Source: Colletotrichum lupini
Taxonomy: Eukaryota; Ascomycota; Sordariomycetes; Glomerellales; Glomerellaceae
Assembly (NCBI RefSeq): GCF_023278565.1
Contig: NC_064673.1
Coordinates: 186,001-250,000, forward strand
Reading direction: 5' to 3'
DNA length: 64,000 nt
Position numbers and translations under genes: made by a program. Shown piece by piece: positions 1-12,000 of the stretch. Positions within the stretch are counted from its first letter, which is position 1. The number at the start of each line of letters is the position of its first letter. The notes beneath the pieces were generated by a model. The model was not told the DNA's origin and did not search any database. It saw only the letters and a list, made by a program, of their open reading frames with translations.

Positions 1-279
1 GGAGATTGCATGATTCCGGGCTCGGAACTCTCGGCGAGGTCGAGAACTTGGGGCTTGGAAGTGGCACCATGGTAGTAGGCAGTATGGTGAAAGTTGGCCA
101 ATTTCATGGTCCACTTTGGGGCTGATTCTGGATCATTTCGTGAACGAAGAACGCCCGAATTCCTGAAAATATGGCCTGATCTTCGGGGAGCTGGCTATGT
201 GTTTCCGGCTCGGATAGCTGAGGGGCCAGGCTGAAGTGGTGATAGGTATTCGCATCGCATGCAGACTTCTGTCCAGCGC
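1..279. other. Unassigned flank, no gene seen
   Basis: Moderately GC sequence at the window edge. An open frame of 61 codons on the minus strand (104-289) has no recognisable motif and is not called. This may be the edge of a gene or repeat continuing outside the window. Confidence 0.4.
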
Positions 280-518
280 ACATACCCATTCAAATCAATC
301 AAACAAATAAGTCAAACAAACAGTCAAATATAGGATTTTCAGCAAGTCAAACAATCAAATATTCTAGCCCGTATATTTGATATATTTAATCAAATCTAGA
401 ATCTAAGGGTGGGCCCGAATATACCAATAATATACCAAGAAATTACGGGAAAAAAGGGGCCGCCCGGACCCGGACTCGAACACCGGACCTCCGGAATTAA
501 AGTGGACCCGCCCCAAAA

Positions 519-541
519 ATTCGGCGCCTTTGGCGCCGAAT
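519..541. repeat. Perfect 10-bp hairpin with 3-nt loop
   Basis: ATTCGGCGCC at 519-528 and its exact reverse complement at 532-541 are separated by TTT. The stem is GC-rich and lies in the centre of the candidate inverted-repeat element. Its function is unknown. Confidence 0.8.
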
Positions 542-671
542 CGACTACACCATTTACACCTCTAAAATGCTCTTACTTGTGCTCTATTCTATAATCAGTA
601 ATCAGTTAAATCAATCAAATATTTGTTAAATTTATCAAACAATCAAATATGGCGCGAGAAATGAGCCAAAT

Positions 672-698
672 AATCAAATATGAACCTCATATTTGATT
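672..698. repeat. Perfect 12-bp hairpin at element end
   Basis: AATCAAATATGA at 672-683 is followed by loop ACC and the exact reverse complement at 687-698. It contains two of the seven TCAAATAT motifs in opposite orientation and overlaps the right terminal repeat of the candidate element. Confidence 0.8.
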
Positions 699-714
699 TG
701 TTTGTATGGGTATA

Positions 715-1281
715 AGCGCTGCTTCTGTCGTAGCCTTGCCTGCGCCTCTATTTTGAATCAGATCTTTAGCGCCTCGTTGGGAACGTCCACGGATCTAGCC
801 AGCGAATTGCGTCGACGCGCGTTCAGCCTGCTTAAGGGTCGGGTTTGCGGGTTCTTTGAACGGTGCCTGGGCACCGGCGTTGTTCCTAGATTCTCGCGTT
901 CCCGTCTCCATTGGAACACAAGAGTCGGTCCAATAATTACAACTTTCAAGAGACATCTGTCTCAGGAGAATTAGCCTCCGAGGCGGCCCGCGGTCCGCCC
1001 CGCATTCGGGGATTCGGTACTGACAGGAGTTCAACGTGTGGACTACATGTATATTTGCGGGGTTGAGACTATTCTGGTTGAGAAAAATCACAACAGTTTA
1101 TAAAATGCCCGTGATACTGGACGAATGCAAATCTGATAAATCCCTCACCTGAATAATTTACTATTCTAGGACGACTTGGCTCGACAAACTAAGTGACATA
1201 CTCGAAGATCATCCTGCAATGGCTGGTTAGCCACCGTGTCACACTGAAAAAGGAATAATACTGTCTCTCATAGGTTATTCA
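715..1281. other. Unassigned stretch between two repeats
   Basis: Normal base composition up to about 1100, then becoming AT-rich. Overlapping open frames of 93-98 codons on both strands (693-1091) mirror each other and show no family motif, so no gene is called. The sequence ends in the left target-site copy of the Copia element. Confidence 0.4.
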
Positions 1282-1286
1282 GACGC
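1282..1286. repeat. Target-site duplication, left copy (GACGC)
   Basis: GACGC directly precedes the first LTR and is repeated directly after the second LTR at 8715-8719. A 5-bp duplication is the usual signature of LTR-retrotransposon integrase. Confidence 0.9.
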
Positions 1287-1491
1287 TATTAATATCCCTA
1301 TTACAGGGTAGTTAGTTCGAACCGTAGTTAACGAAGAGATTAATTAAACTATATAAATATCTACGTAGTAAGTATAAAAAAGAGGTTTTAACTATAAGTT
1401 AGGCTAGCTATAATAATCGTAAATAAGGCCCCTAATTAGCCCTTATATAGTTAGCTATATATTATAGTTAAATTAAATTTCTAATCCGATA
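1287..1491 (-). repeat. LTR (3' LTR of the minus-strand element)
   Basis: 205 bp, alignable without obvious length change to 8510-8714. Comparison with the less mutated fragment at 56983 shows that the original terminal TGTTGG has become TATTAA, and the other end CCGACA has become CCGATA. All are C/G to T/A transitions. Confidence 0.93.
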
Positions 1492-1751
1492 CTAACTTTG
1501 TCTTTTTTTTATTAATTTAATTACTATAGTTAGAAATATAATTCGACCTCGGGCCCGTTTACTAAGTCGTCTCCTTTTCCCCCTTTTCTTTACTTTTTTT
1601 ATATAACCTATCCCTCTATTTATATAATAACTTTTCTATTACTTACGAATTACTCTAATCCCTTATTTAATACTACTTTTATAAAAGCGTTTACGAGGTT
1701 ATTTTTATTATTAATCTAACGGATTTTAAATATCTCGCGCTTTTTATATAA

Positions 1752-2006
1752 TTACCTAAGGGCTATAATATCGATTATAAACCTCTTTTCCTTCGTTATT
1801 CCTAATTTAATAAAGCATTCGTATAGTAAATAAAAATCGGTATAAATAATTATTAAAATAAATAAAAAGCTAATTCGATTAGTAATCTTCCTTAGTATTA
1901 TTAAAATTATATAAAAAAAGTTAACGCTATTAACTATATTATAAACCTCTAATACTAGTATACTTCTTATTACCCGCTTATTTTTAATTAATAAATAATA
2001 AATCAT
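1752..2006 (-). pseudogene. Copia RNase H remnant
   Basis: A minus-strand frame free of stops for 84 codons. Its C-terminal half keeps the pattern of the RNase H domain of fungal Copia polyproteins: TDFYLLYECFIKLG, then TKEKR, then IDIIALR, including an acidic residue at the expected place. The N-terminal half is richer in Ile/Asn/Tyr than normal, which fits C-to-T and G-to-A decay. It is not a gene; the surviving frame is a fragment of the dead polyprotein. Confidence 0.8.
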
Positions 2007-2399
2007 ATTACTATATATAATAAATTCGCTCTCGCTTATATTCTTATTAACTAGGATAATAATATACCCTAATTACGAAATAAGGTCGTTATTATTTATA
2101 AATAACTTATTAATAAAGACGTAAAGCTTACTAATCGTAAAGTTAATTAAGTAATAAATAAAACCTCGATCGAGATTTATTTATTATTACTTAAGCTACT
2201 TATTAAGTACCTTAACGTCTCGTTTAATTAGATCTATAGCTTATACTACCTTAATATAATTAAAAGTTATTTTAAATTAATAAATACTTATAATATATAC
2301 CCCTCGCGCGAGCTTAGCCTTATACTACTTTTTAATATTAATTATATTTAAATTAATAAAATTAATCTTCTCGCCCTACTCCTTTTATTAAAAAACGAT

Positions 2400-2760
2400 A
2401 GTTTCCTTTTTAATTATAAAAATCCCGCCGTTAAATATTAAGGGGGTATTTATTATAAAAACCTCTTTTAGCTTCGCTACGAAGCCCGCTTTTTAAAGCT
2501 CTTTATTCTCTTTTTTTATAAAGTTAATATTAAATAGGCCTAATATATCGTCGGTCTATATTCTAACGATCCTAAATTAGTTACTTTTATACTCTATAAT
2601 TAATAAGCACGGGTTATATATAAAAGTAACTATTAATAGTTAATTAATATAAAAATCGTAATAAGTAGCTTATTAATAAGTACCCAATTCTACGAGCCTA
2701 TATAGTAGCTTAAGTACTTTAATAATCGTACTTTTTAAATACTTACTAACTATTTCCTTT
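2400..2760 (-). pseudogene. Copia reverse transcriptase remnant
   Basis: Read on the minus strand in one frame, this stretch carries the end of a Copia reverse transcriptase. There is a conserved segment NPCLL, then the active-site TDD at 2555-2547, then KEN-EL-KAGFVAK and NTPLIFNG. In-frame stops occur where the family has Trp-Trp (2675-2670) and Gln (2558-2556), each explained by single G-to-A or C-to-T changes. The frame is otherwise kept, so decay was by point mutation rather than indels. Confidence 0.82.
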
Positions 2761-5700
2761 AGTAAATAGGCTAGGATTTTTTTTATGAGCCCTATAGCTA
2801 ATTAAATATAAGCCTAAGTAATATTATAGCTCTAAATCTCGTATCCCTTTTTTTATAATAATATTATTAGTATTATTATTAATCATTAGCTATAGTGCTA
2901 TATAATAAGTAATTATATAAGTAGCGTCGCCTTTTTAATATTACCGTACCCCTAAATTACGTATCTAAACTTCTCGTATAGCTAGGGTATTCCTTTCTCT
3001 TTAATCTTACGAACTATTCGTAATTTAAATATATAGAGGTTTATATATTTTTTTAAGTTATATAAGATAAATTAATAAACCCCTCGATTATAAAGAGTAT
3101 TTACTTTGATAAGATCTAATCCCTTATATAGCTTTCTAATAGTTATAATTACGCCTTCTTTATATAATTTAATTACTAGCTCGAAATCGGCTTTTTTTTT
3201 TACTATATAAAAAGTATTAATTACTTCGTTACTAATAATAAATTACTACGTTAGGGCTTATTATCGTAGTCTTTTATAACGTCTTATTAATAATATTAAT
3301 ACCCTTTTAATAATTTCCTTTTCCTCGTCGTTTATTAATATTACTATAACGATTTCGTTAAGGATAATTTCTTATACTTCTACCGCAGGTTATATAGTTT
3401 CCCCTAGCTCTTTTTCTTTTTATAAATTAAAAATTACTTCGTTAAGATCTATATAATACGGTCTAATTACTATAATTAATACTTTAAATAGTTAGTTATA
3501 ATTTCTCGTAACTATATAAGAGCGCTCGTTAATAGAAATTAACTTATATAGCCTAGCCTATTATTAAGTAATTTTGTACTATACTTATATATCTAAATTT
3601 AGTAATATATCTAAATTACCCTCTATATTAAGCCTATTACGTATAGTAATTACCTCGTTAACTTACTTTTTTATACTTACCTTACGTAGTACTCGTATTA
3701 CTTTTTTAATTACTTAGGCTCGTTAACTTATATTTAGTAATAGTAGCGAGGCTAAAGTCGTTTTTAAATATACTCTAAATACTAATAGCGTTAATATAAG
3801 TCCGTTAGGCCCCATAATATCGTTATAATATTTAAGTACTATCTAAAAGCATTCGTCGTTAATAAAATCCGGATTTTCTTTTTTAATAATTCTAAACGCC
3901 CTTTTTAATTATTAATATACCCTTTTTACTTTTCTAATACTATAATACGCTTTAATAAGTATAACTTTTAACTATATACTATAGGCCGTTATATTATCCC
4001 TAAATTTTATTAACTTAAAGCTAATATTAATATCGGTTTTAATACCGTTTAGCGGTCCTTAGTATATATTAATCTAGCTTTTTTATAAAGTTACCTATAT
4101 TATTTTTATTTATAAATCCTAAAGGAATTACCTTACTTAGAAAGATATAGCTACGTCGATTATATATAATACTAGCCGACTATTTAAATAGAAAATATTA
4201 ATAACGATTTCCTAATTAAAATTAAGCTTATTACGCAATTTAAACTTAAATCTGCGTAGGCTTTATATATTTATTTAATATTAATGATATACTTTTATTA
4301 ACTACTCTAGCGCCCCTATTTTAATATTATTATTACTTAATTACTTTAGGAAGTTATATAACTTTATAACCGATGAGTACTTAAATCTCTAGTATAATCT
4401 TTTAAGCTTACTTTCCGTTAAGTAATTAATTAACTTCGTATTATTAATAAGCTTTATAAACGTATACCCTTATTATTATTTAACTATTTCAAAATACTTA
4501 CTATTAAAGATTCTATTCTTCGTATTATTAAATATAATACCTAGTTAATCTATATTTTTTAAATATAAGAGAAATAGGGTATTAACAGGTAAAATATAAA
4601 AAGTTATCGTTCTAAAGTACGTCTCTATTTTTACTATACCTAGGGCGACGATTTCTTTACTTAGGCTAAAACTAATTTTTATAATACTCGCTATTAACGT
4701 ATTAAGTATTATTAGTGCGATTTTTTATAGTACTTAGAATTACCCTTTTCTTTTAGTTAATTATTACAATACCTTAATATTTAGAATAATTTTATAAAGA
4801 TTATTTAGGCCGTACTTTTTATTTATATAAAATACTTATATAAGCTTAGTATTTAAGGGATTTAAATAGTATAAAAAGGACCTCTCTAGCTACCCCTAAA
4901 TTTACTTAGTACTATATTCTTTTTTTTTAAATATTAAGAGAGATAGCGTCTTCTCTTTAATTATTAAAAAAATAGGCTTCGGCCCTATTAAATTCGCCCT
5001 TTTAGCCGCTTTTATATTTATTATCTAAGGGACCTTCCCTTACTATTTATAAATAAAAGCTTACTTATTAAGAACTTCTATTACTTTCTATTTATTTAGC
5101 CTCGTATATTCTTTAAAAGCTAACGGGGTAAAAAAAGAGTAGTTAATATTATTAATTTCGTTATAATTTAATTCGTTAGTATAGGGAGTAAGATCTTCCT
5201 TATCTTCTGAATCTCTTATAGGGGGTATATACTTTAGGCCGCTACTTTAGCTATTATTACTAAGTTCTATACTCCTAGATCTACCCTTATATATAATAAA
5301 AAATTAGTTAAACTAACGAGGGCTAGTTTTACTATTTATTACCCTCGACTTTTTATACTATTCGTATAATTTAATACGCTCTTTTTTAAAATAGTTACTT
5401 AACTAATATCTATCCTTTTTATAAATATAATATTACCTCTTTTATTACCCTACTTATAAGTTAAATCTCTACTTATTTAACGAATTTAGGCCTTTTTATT
5501 AATAATTACCGTATTTAACCTCTTTTCTTTTTTTATTATATATTTAATTAATTTAATATTATTAATAAGGGCCGTTATATACTTAGAAATAAGTTTAGCG
5601 CAGTATTTTTATTTTAATATTAAAGCTAAATCTTAGCCTCGAGTAGAGCGTCTCGTAATTTTTAAATACTTAGTATAAGGTTATTTTTATTTCTAATATA

Positions 5701-8509
5701 TACTAAACTACGATATAAAGATATCTAACTTTTTACTTATTTATCTCCTTATTTAGCTAGGTTTTTACTAACTTATTAATTCGATTAATAAGTTTTTTAA
5801 GGATCTCTACTTACGATTTACCCTTTATTATCCTAGTTATAAATATAAAAAAAATCGCTTATAGCTTAGATAGGAGCTCTAAGTTCTTATTATAAGTCTT
5901 AAAGCGGCTTCAGATTATATTAATTATACTAAAAAAGTCGTTTCGATCGAAATTACGTACCACTTCGTAATAATAATTAAAGGCTTTACTTATGAGTATA
6001 ATATTAATTACTAAATAGTACTAGTATTCCCTAATTCCGACTTTTTTATAATAATTATAAAATATTATTAAGGTTTTTTATAAAACCTTATACTTCCCCC
6101 TAGAATATAATTTCTTTTTTAAGAAGATTTTTTTAAAGTTTATAAATTACTTCGTATTTATTACTAGATTTTTAATATCTATATACGATCCCTACGTCGC
6201 TACGTATTATTAATAACTTCGGGTTGTTTACTTCCTTTTTTATTAACTAATCGGCGCCGAATTTTATATTAATAGTAATAATAAGTTATAAATCGAAATA
6301 AGTAGAATTATTAATTATTATATTTCTAATACTATATTTTACCCCGGTATATCCTTTTATAATAATAGATTTCCGTTAGTAATTATAAAAAGAAAATTTA
6401 AGTCGTTTACCTTTTTTTTAAATTTATTAAAGTAATTATACGCTCTATTAACCTATACCTAGTTCTATAATACGAATTCCTCCTTTATAATTATTACTAT
6501 TAATATTTCATATAGCTCTTATAATTATAATTACGTTAGTAATACCCCTCGCTTATAAAAAAGTCTATTAATTATTTTCGTAATTCTTAAACTTACGCTC
6601 GCAAACTATTTATCTAGCTAGTAACTAAAGTTATTTATAATCTTATAAAATAGAGGTTACCCCTATAGCCCCTTTTTTTTATAAACCTTAGTTAAATAGA
6701 TTAATACCGCGTTAATTTACTTATTATTAAGCTAATTTATAATTCTATATATTTACGTCCCCTAATAGTCTAGGTTAATATTTATTTACTTATAAAGGAT
6801 TAAGATTCTATTTAAAATCGAGTTTTATCCTCTTTTTTTTTACCCTAACTTACTAAAAATCGTACTCTAACTTATACCTATATTAATAATTACTAGCGTA
6901 TTTAATTTTAACGAGAATATATCTAATCCGCGCGCTAGTTATAATAAATCCGTACTTTTACTACCTAACGAATTTATTAAAATTTAAAAAGTTCCTATTT
7001 CTTCTCGCTATCTCGCTACTAGTCTCGTTTTTATTATTTTTAATAATTACTATTACTCTTTTAAATTGCTAACTATTATACTTATTAAAATCCTCTTTTT
7101 TATTTAGTATAAAAGGGTAGGTTTTAGTAATTCCTTTTTATAATAATAATAATAATAAACGTTTATCTTATTATAAAAAAATATAATAATTAGTCTCGGG
7201 ATCTTTATTAATTACTAATTTCCGCTATCCCGTATACTTTTAGCTTTTTAAGCCTCGTACTCTTTATAATCTCTAAATAGCTTTTTTTTTTAACTTACCT
7301 CTTTTAGGGTAGTATTTTATAAAAGTAGTTAAAAATAGACGCTGGGCAGCTTATAAAAGAATTATATAAATTATTAAAAACCGTATAGGCCGTTAAATAT
7401 AGTTAATAAAATTAAGCCCTTTTTTTTATAAAATCATAAATTTTAAAAACTTACCGAAAATACCTACTTATTACTTATATATAACAAGGTTAAATACTTT
7501 AAAAATCTTATTTTTTATAGCCTCTCGGTACCCTATTTTATATTTTTTAAATAGTCTTTTTTATAACTTAATTATAGTTAAATAATTATCGCTTATTAAC
7601 GATCCCTTTTATTACTTAGTTAATTTTTTAAAATTAATAATCTCGCGCCGGGAGCTAATATAAAAAAAAGCCCTTTAGTAACCCTTTAAAAAATTCTTTT
7701 TTTTTTTCTTCTTAAATTCTCGTTTTTTTAGCCTTTTTTTAAGTTAATAATAATTTTAATAAGAAGTTATAAAACTATTTTAAAATAGCTACCTTTTTTT
7801 TAAGTTAATTTCTAAGATCAGTAATACTCTTAACTTAATATTATTAAGATTTCTAAATCCCCTCCTCTCTTATTAAACCGTCCCTTATATTATATTCTTA
7901 AATAATACCCGGGGGGTAATTAAAAAAGCTACGAAAAGATTATTTAAATTGCGGGCTTAAAATCGTACTTATAAAATCCTTATAATAATAAACTTTTTTA
8001 TATACTATAAATCTCTTAGCTTAATAACTCTTATAAAGTTACTTTCGTTACTAAATAAAAATATCCGTATTTAGAAATCCCTTTTTTTAATTATATAGTA
8101 CTCTTTTATACTATATTATTAAGCTCGTTCGTTATACTAATTAATTAAGCAGGTAGTTATTACGTAAATATTTCTTTTTACTAATTTAACTAATTAATTT
8201 TTAATTACGGGCCGGCTATAGAAAAGTTATATAATAAAAAAGCTACTTAGGGTAATAATAAAAGGCTAGTTATTTAAGTAGTTCCGTTAATTAATATAGT
8301 TTAATATAATAAACATTAACTTTTTATAAGTAATAAAGGGCTACGATTATTTAATTCCGTACGGTATTTAAAAATTACCTTTTTTTTTATCTATTTTTAT
8401 AAAGTTAATTAGTATAAATCTCCTATCCCGTGCGGTATTAAGAGGTTATCTTTTTTACGTAACGAGATACCTTACCGATTTATAATAATAAAATTTAACT
8501 ACTAATTAG

Positions 8510-8714
8510 TATTAATATTCCTATTATAAAATAATTAGTTTAAACCGTAGTTAACGAAGAGATTAATTAAACTATATAAATATCTACGTAATAAGTATAA
8601 AAAGGAGGTTCTAACTATAAGTTAGGCTAGTTATAATAATCGTAAATAGGGCCCCTAATTAGCCCTTGCGCAGTCGGCTATATGCCGCGGTCGAATTAGA
8701 CTTCTAATCCGACA
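8510..8714 (-). repeat. LTR (5' LTR of the minus-strand element)
   Basis: 205-bp partner of 1287-1491. It keeps the unmutated terminal CCGACA and a GC-richer end (about 8668-8695), while its other end is RIP-mutated (TATTAATATT). The two LTRs therefore carry different sets of mutations. Confidence 0.93.
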
Positions 8715-8719
8715 GACGC
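8715..8719. repeat. Target-site duplication, right copy (GACGC)
   Basis: Directly follows the LTR terminus and matches 1282-1286 exactly, which fixes the right border of the retrotransposon to the base. Confidence 0.9.
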
Positions 8720-9075
8720 CACTATTCCAGGAAAGTTCAGTGAGATGAAAATTGGACTATCATCTCAACATTTTCTAGGAATGAAAACGGCAGAAGTGGG
8801 GAGAAAACGAACATCCTGCCAAGTCTCGGTCGTAGAGCATGGAATCTCATGTTTCTAGCTCGTGAGATCCTGTCTTCGCTTGTGTATTGGTATCTCCGCA
8901 ATAACCGTGACCAAGAAGGATCGATTCGGACATTACCACCATATAAGACGTGAGCCCGTGAACCCGAAAAGCATCAATCATCCAGCTCAATTAACGTGCT
9001 CCCCTTGAGTCTTCCTTCCCACTACCATCGCTAATACCTTGTTTTGACACCTACATCTTAATCATAATTTTCAAA
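8720..9075 (+). promoter_or_regulatory. Upstream region of the glucan lyase gene
   Basis: About 356 bp of normal-composition DNA between the Copia element and the glucan lyase start codon. ATATAAG at 8941-8947, about 130 bp before the ATG, is a plausible TATA box, followed by a C/T-rich stretch (about 8998-9060). No specific regulator site can be claimed. Confidence 0.45.
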
Positions 9076-12000
9076 ATGGGCGGCGGAGACGTCTCAGCTA
9101 CCAAACTTCGAGATCACTTCATCTTCAAGAAGGCCGACGACTTCTTCCAGGATGAGATTGATGGTCAGGGCTCTGGTATAAAGCAGCCCAAGTCGGTGTC
9201 GTACAGCGATACCGACCAAAAGCTCCCTGACGGCAAACTCAACCCAGCGTGTAGCCATGGAAGAATCTTCAGATTCAATGATGGATCTCTGCTTCTTGTT
9301 CAGTTCTTGAGGCCAAGAGTATGGAGAATTCGCTTTGATCCGCATAACACGGAGCCATCTCACTTTTCGGACTACAACACGTAAGTGTCCTAAGTTGTCT
9401 TCTGATTTCGCGTAGAGTACCGCGAGAGAACGTGTCCTCTAACCATCCGTTATAGCCGTACTCTCATCCGAGATACCACCACCGAGCTGATTAGCATCTT
9501 GGACAAGTGCGAAGAGCTCGCATGGCAGGTTGAGCTGATTGAAGATGACCAATACTACATTTTGCAGTCGGTCGTTCAGCGGACCCCCAATGCACCCCCT
9601 GAGAAGGAGGTTCAGCTTTGGATTTCTCGCAACCCTTTCCAAATCACCGCAGTTCGTCTTTTGAAGAGCCTTGCTCCCGCTGAGGCGAGACCCGTGCCGC
9701 AGACGTTCGAGAAGGATGTCGTCGAAAGCCTCACTCTTCCTGTGAACGAAGGTTTCCGCCCTGCTGTGATCTGGAAGACCAAGCCAAGGGGTTTGCTTTA
9801 TGGCGAGCACTCTGCTATCTTGTGCCTGGACAAGTCCATTACGGCTGATTATATGGGCTTTGGCGAGCAAGGTGGCAAAGACCTCTTCAAGAAAAAGACG
9901 TACATGAACTACTTCAGTAAGCCCACCGAAAGCTTTGCGTGGATCATGTAACTAATGAAAACCCCGCGCACAGACTTTGACAATATGAGGTACCAGAACG
10001 TCTACGGCGTCGGTCCCTTGGATGATCGTGAGCCTCTCTATCACTCGGAACCGTACTGGATTGAGGTGGACGCCCAACCGGGATATCAAACCCAGATCGG
10101 AACCTTCATCGACAACTACTCCCAGATCTGTGTGGACATTGGCATGAAGGACCCAACTCAGCTTCGTGTGGCGACGCGTTTCAATAGTTTCCAGGGCATC
10201 TTCTTCGCCGGAGACAGCATTCAGGAAGTCATTCAGCTATACACCTCTGTCGTCGGCAAGCCGAAGCTCAAGCCCCGATACGTCCTAGGTTATCATCAGG
10301 GGTGCTACGGCTATGATACGCAAGAGATGGTCCTGGACGCTGTCCATCGATACCGACAGGCCAACTTCCCGATTGATGGTATGCACATTGATGTCGATAT
10401 GCAGGATGACTACCGCACCTTCACCATCGACAAGCGTCCGGGTCACTTCCCCAACCCGGAGTGGATGTTTTCTGAGCTGCGCAGGCTCGGTGTCAAGTGC
10501 AGCACCAACATCACGCCATACATCAGCAATGTGCCCTCTGGCTCGTACAACACGCTGAATGAAGGCCTCGAGAACCAGTACTTCCTCAAGGATGAGCGAG
10601 AGCTGGATCCTTCAGCCCCTGGCGCTCTCGAGCAGCGGTACATCCAGTACGGCACCAGCAACCTCTACTTCACCAATCCCAACACGGACAAGCCTGACTA
10701 CTGGGATGGAGATGACTACACCTTCTCCAACAGCTTTAACAAGAGTGTCCCCTTCCATGGCGGCGTCTACTACGGCTGGAAGAATGGCCACCCTGGACAC
10801 TACCCCAACTTGAACAACAAGGCCGTCCGCTACTGGTGGGGCAAGCAGTACGAGTATCTCTTCGAAACCGGCCTGGACTTTGTCTGGCAGGACATGACTC
10901 AGCCCTGCATCGCCGAGCAGTATGGTGATATGAAGTCGTAAGTTGAGATGACCCCCCTTTTGTCAATTGGCTCATTCTGATCTGTTTCTCCCTCCGCAGC
11001 TTGCCCTTCCGCTTACTCTTGGACTCTGATGGGTGGTCTGGCGACCCCAAAGCCGCCGACAAGAAGAAGGCCATTGAGATCTGGTCCTTGTACAGTTACA
11101 ACCTGCACAAGGCCACCTACCACGGCCTCAACCACTTGCATATGAAGACCAAGGATAAGAAGAACGACAAGCTCGCGTGGCGCGAGAACCGACGCAACTT
11201 CATCATCGGACGCGGCAGCTTCGCCGGTAGCCACCGCTTCGCTGGGCTTTGGACTGGTGACAACTCGTCGACCTGGGAGTTCCTCCGCATCTCTGTTGCG
11301 CAGGTCCTCGCTCTGGGATTGTCCGGCGTCACCATCTCTGGTGCTGATGTCGGTGGATTCGAGTTCATCGAGTCTGAGAGAAACTACCCCAACCCAGAGC
11401 TGATTATTCGCTGGTACGGGGCCTACTCCCTTTTGCCCTGGTTCCGGTAAGTTTTGTGCTCCAATCTCAATTCTATATGCCCGCTAATGTCTTCAGAAAC
11501 CACTACACGAGGTTCCGAACCTGGATCGACGGCCCTAACCAGGGCAAGATGAGAAAGGACGGCAAGTGGTTCCAGGAGCCGTACGCCTATCAGCTGCACT
11601 ACGAGCAACACAAGGATCAGTTCCAGGGTCGTGAGGCCGAGATTTACCGAGCTGTGTTGCCGACTTGCCGCTACTTGATCCGTCTTCGTTACTCGCTCAT
11701 GCAACTGCTCTACGATGCCATGTTTGAGAACATGATCAACGGTCTGCCGATTGCCAGAGCCATGGTGAGTACCCGTCATCAGCATTACAACTTGATAGAT
11801 GCATGGACTAACTTGTAACTCGAAGCCCGTCACCGACCATCTCGACCGCTCTCTGTTCAGCGCCGATGTATGCTACCTTTTGACATCTTCCATCGTGATT
11901 CCCACCTGCTAACCTTCTTGCAGAACCGTCGCTTCACCAGTTCCCAGTATATGGTCCGAAAGGATCTCCTGGTCGCCCCTGCTCTCGTCGGGGAGGATGG

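Larger units (their letters stand above)
280..714. mobile_element. Candidate small inverted-repeat element (MITE-like)
   Basis: Positions 282-303 and the reverse complement of 692-713 match at 19 of 22 bases, both starting ATACCCAT, so they look like terminal inverted repeats. AGCGC occurs on both sides (275-279 and 715-719), a possible target duplication, though it sits 0-2 nt off the repeat ends. The 8-mer TCAAATAT or its complement occurs seven times: at 324, 355 and 373 near the left end, and at 615, 643, 674 and 689 near the right end. None lies in the central 230 bp. Such subterminal motif clusters are typical of transposase-binding sites in non-autonomous DNA transposons. There is no coding capacity. 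The family is unknown, and it could instead be chance repeats in an AT-rich region. Confidence 0.4.
1287..8714 (-). mobile_element. Ty1/Copia LTR retrotransposon, full length, RIP-degraded
   Basis: The 7428-bp element is bounded by 205-bp LTRs and a 5-bp target duplication. It is very AT-rich, with stops in every frame and almost no open frame over 60 codons, as expected after repeat-induced point mutation. Orientation is minus: a reverse-transcriptase remnant (about 2400-2760) lies upstream of an RNase H remnant (1752-2006), and an A/G tract (minus strand, about 1510-1495) directly before the 1287-1491 LTR fits a polypurine tract. The gene order RT then RNase H at the 3' end, with integrase expected upstream, and the TDD active-site motif identify the Copia superfamily. 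Gag and integrase parts (about 3000-8500) are too decayed for me to delimit. No primer-binding site could be recognised. The element cannot encode a functional protein. Confidence 0.93.

Noticed and set aside
450..560. A functional tRNA gene on the minus strand
   Set aside because: A/B-box-like sequences exist, but neither the acceptor nor the T-stem can pair.
1752..2006. Stop-free frame as a possible small gene in the AT-rich region
   Set aside because: Its residues match the Copia RNase H pattern and it sits in order after the reverse transcriptase remnant, so it is part of the dead element.
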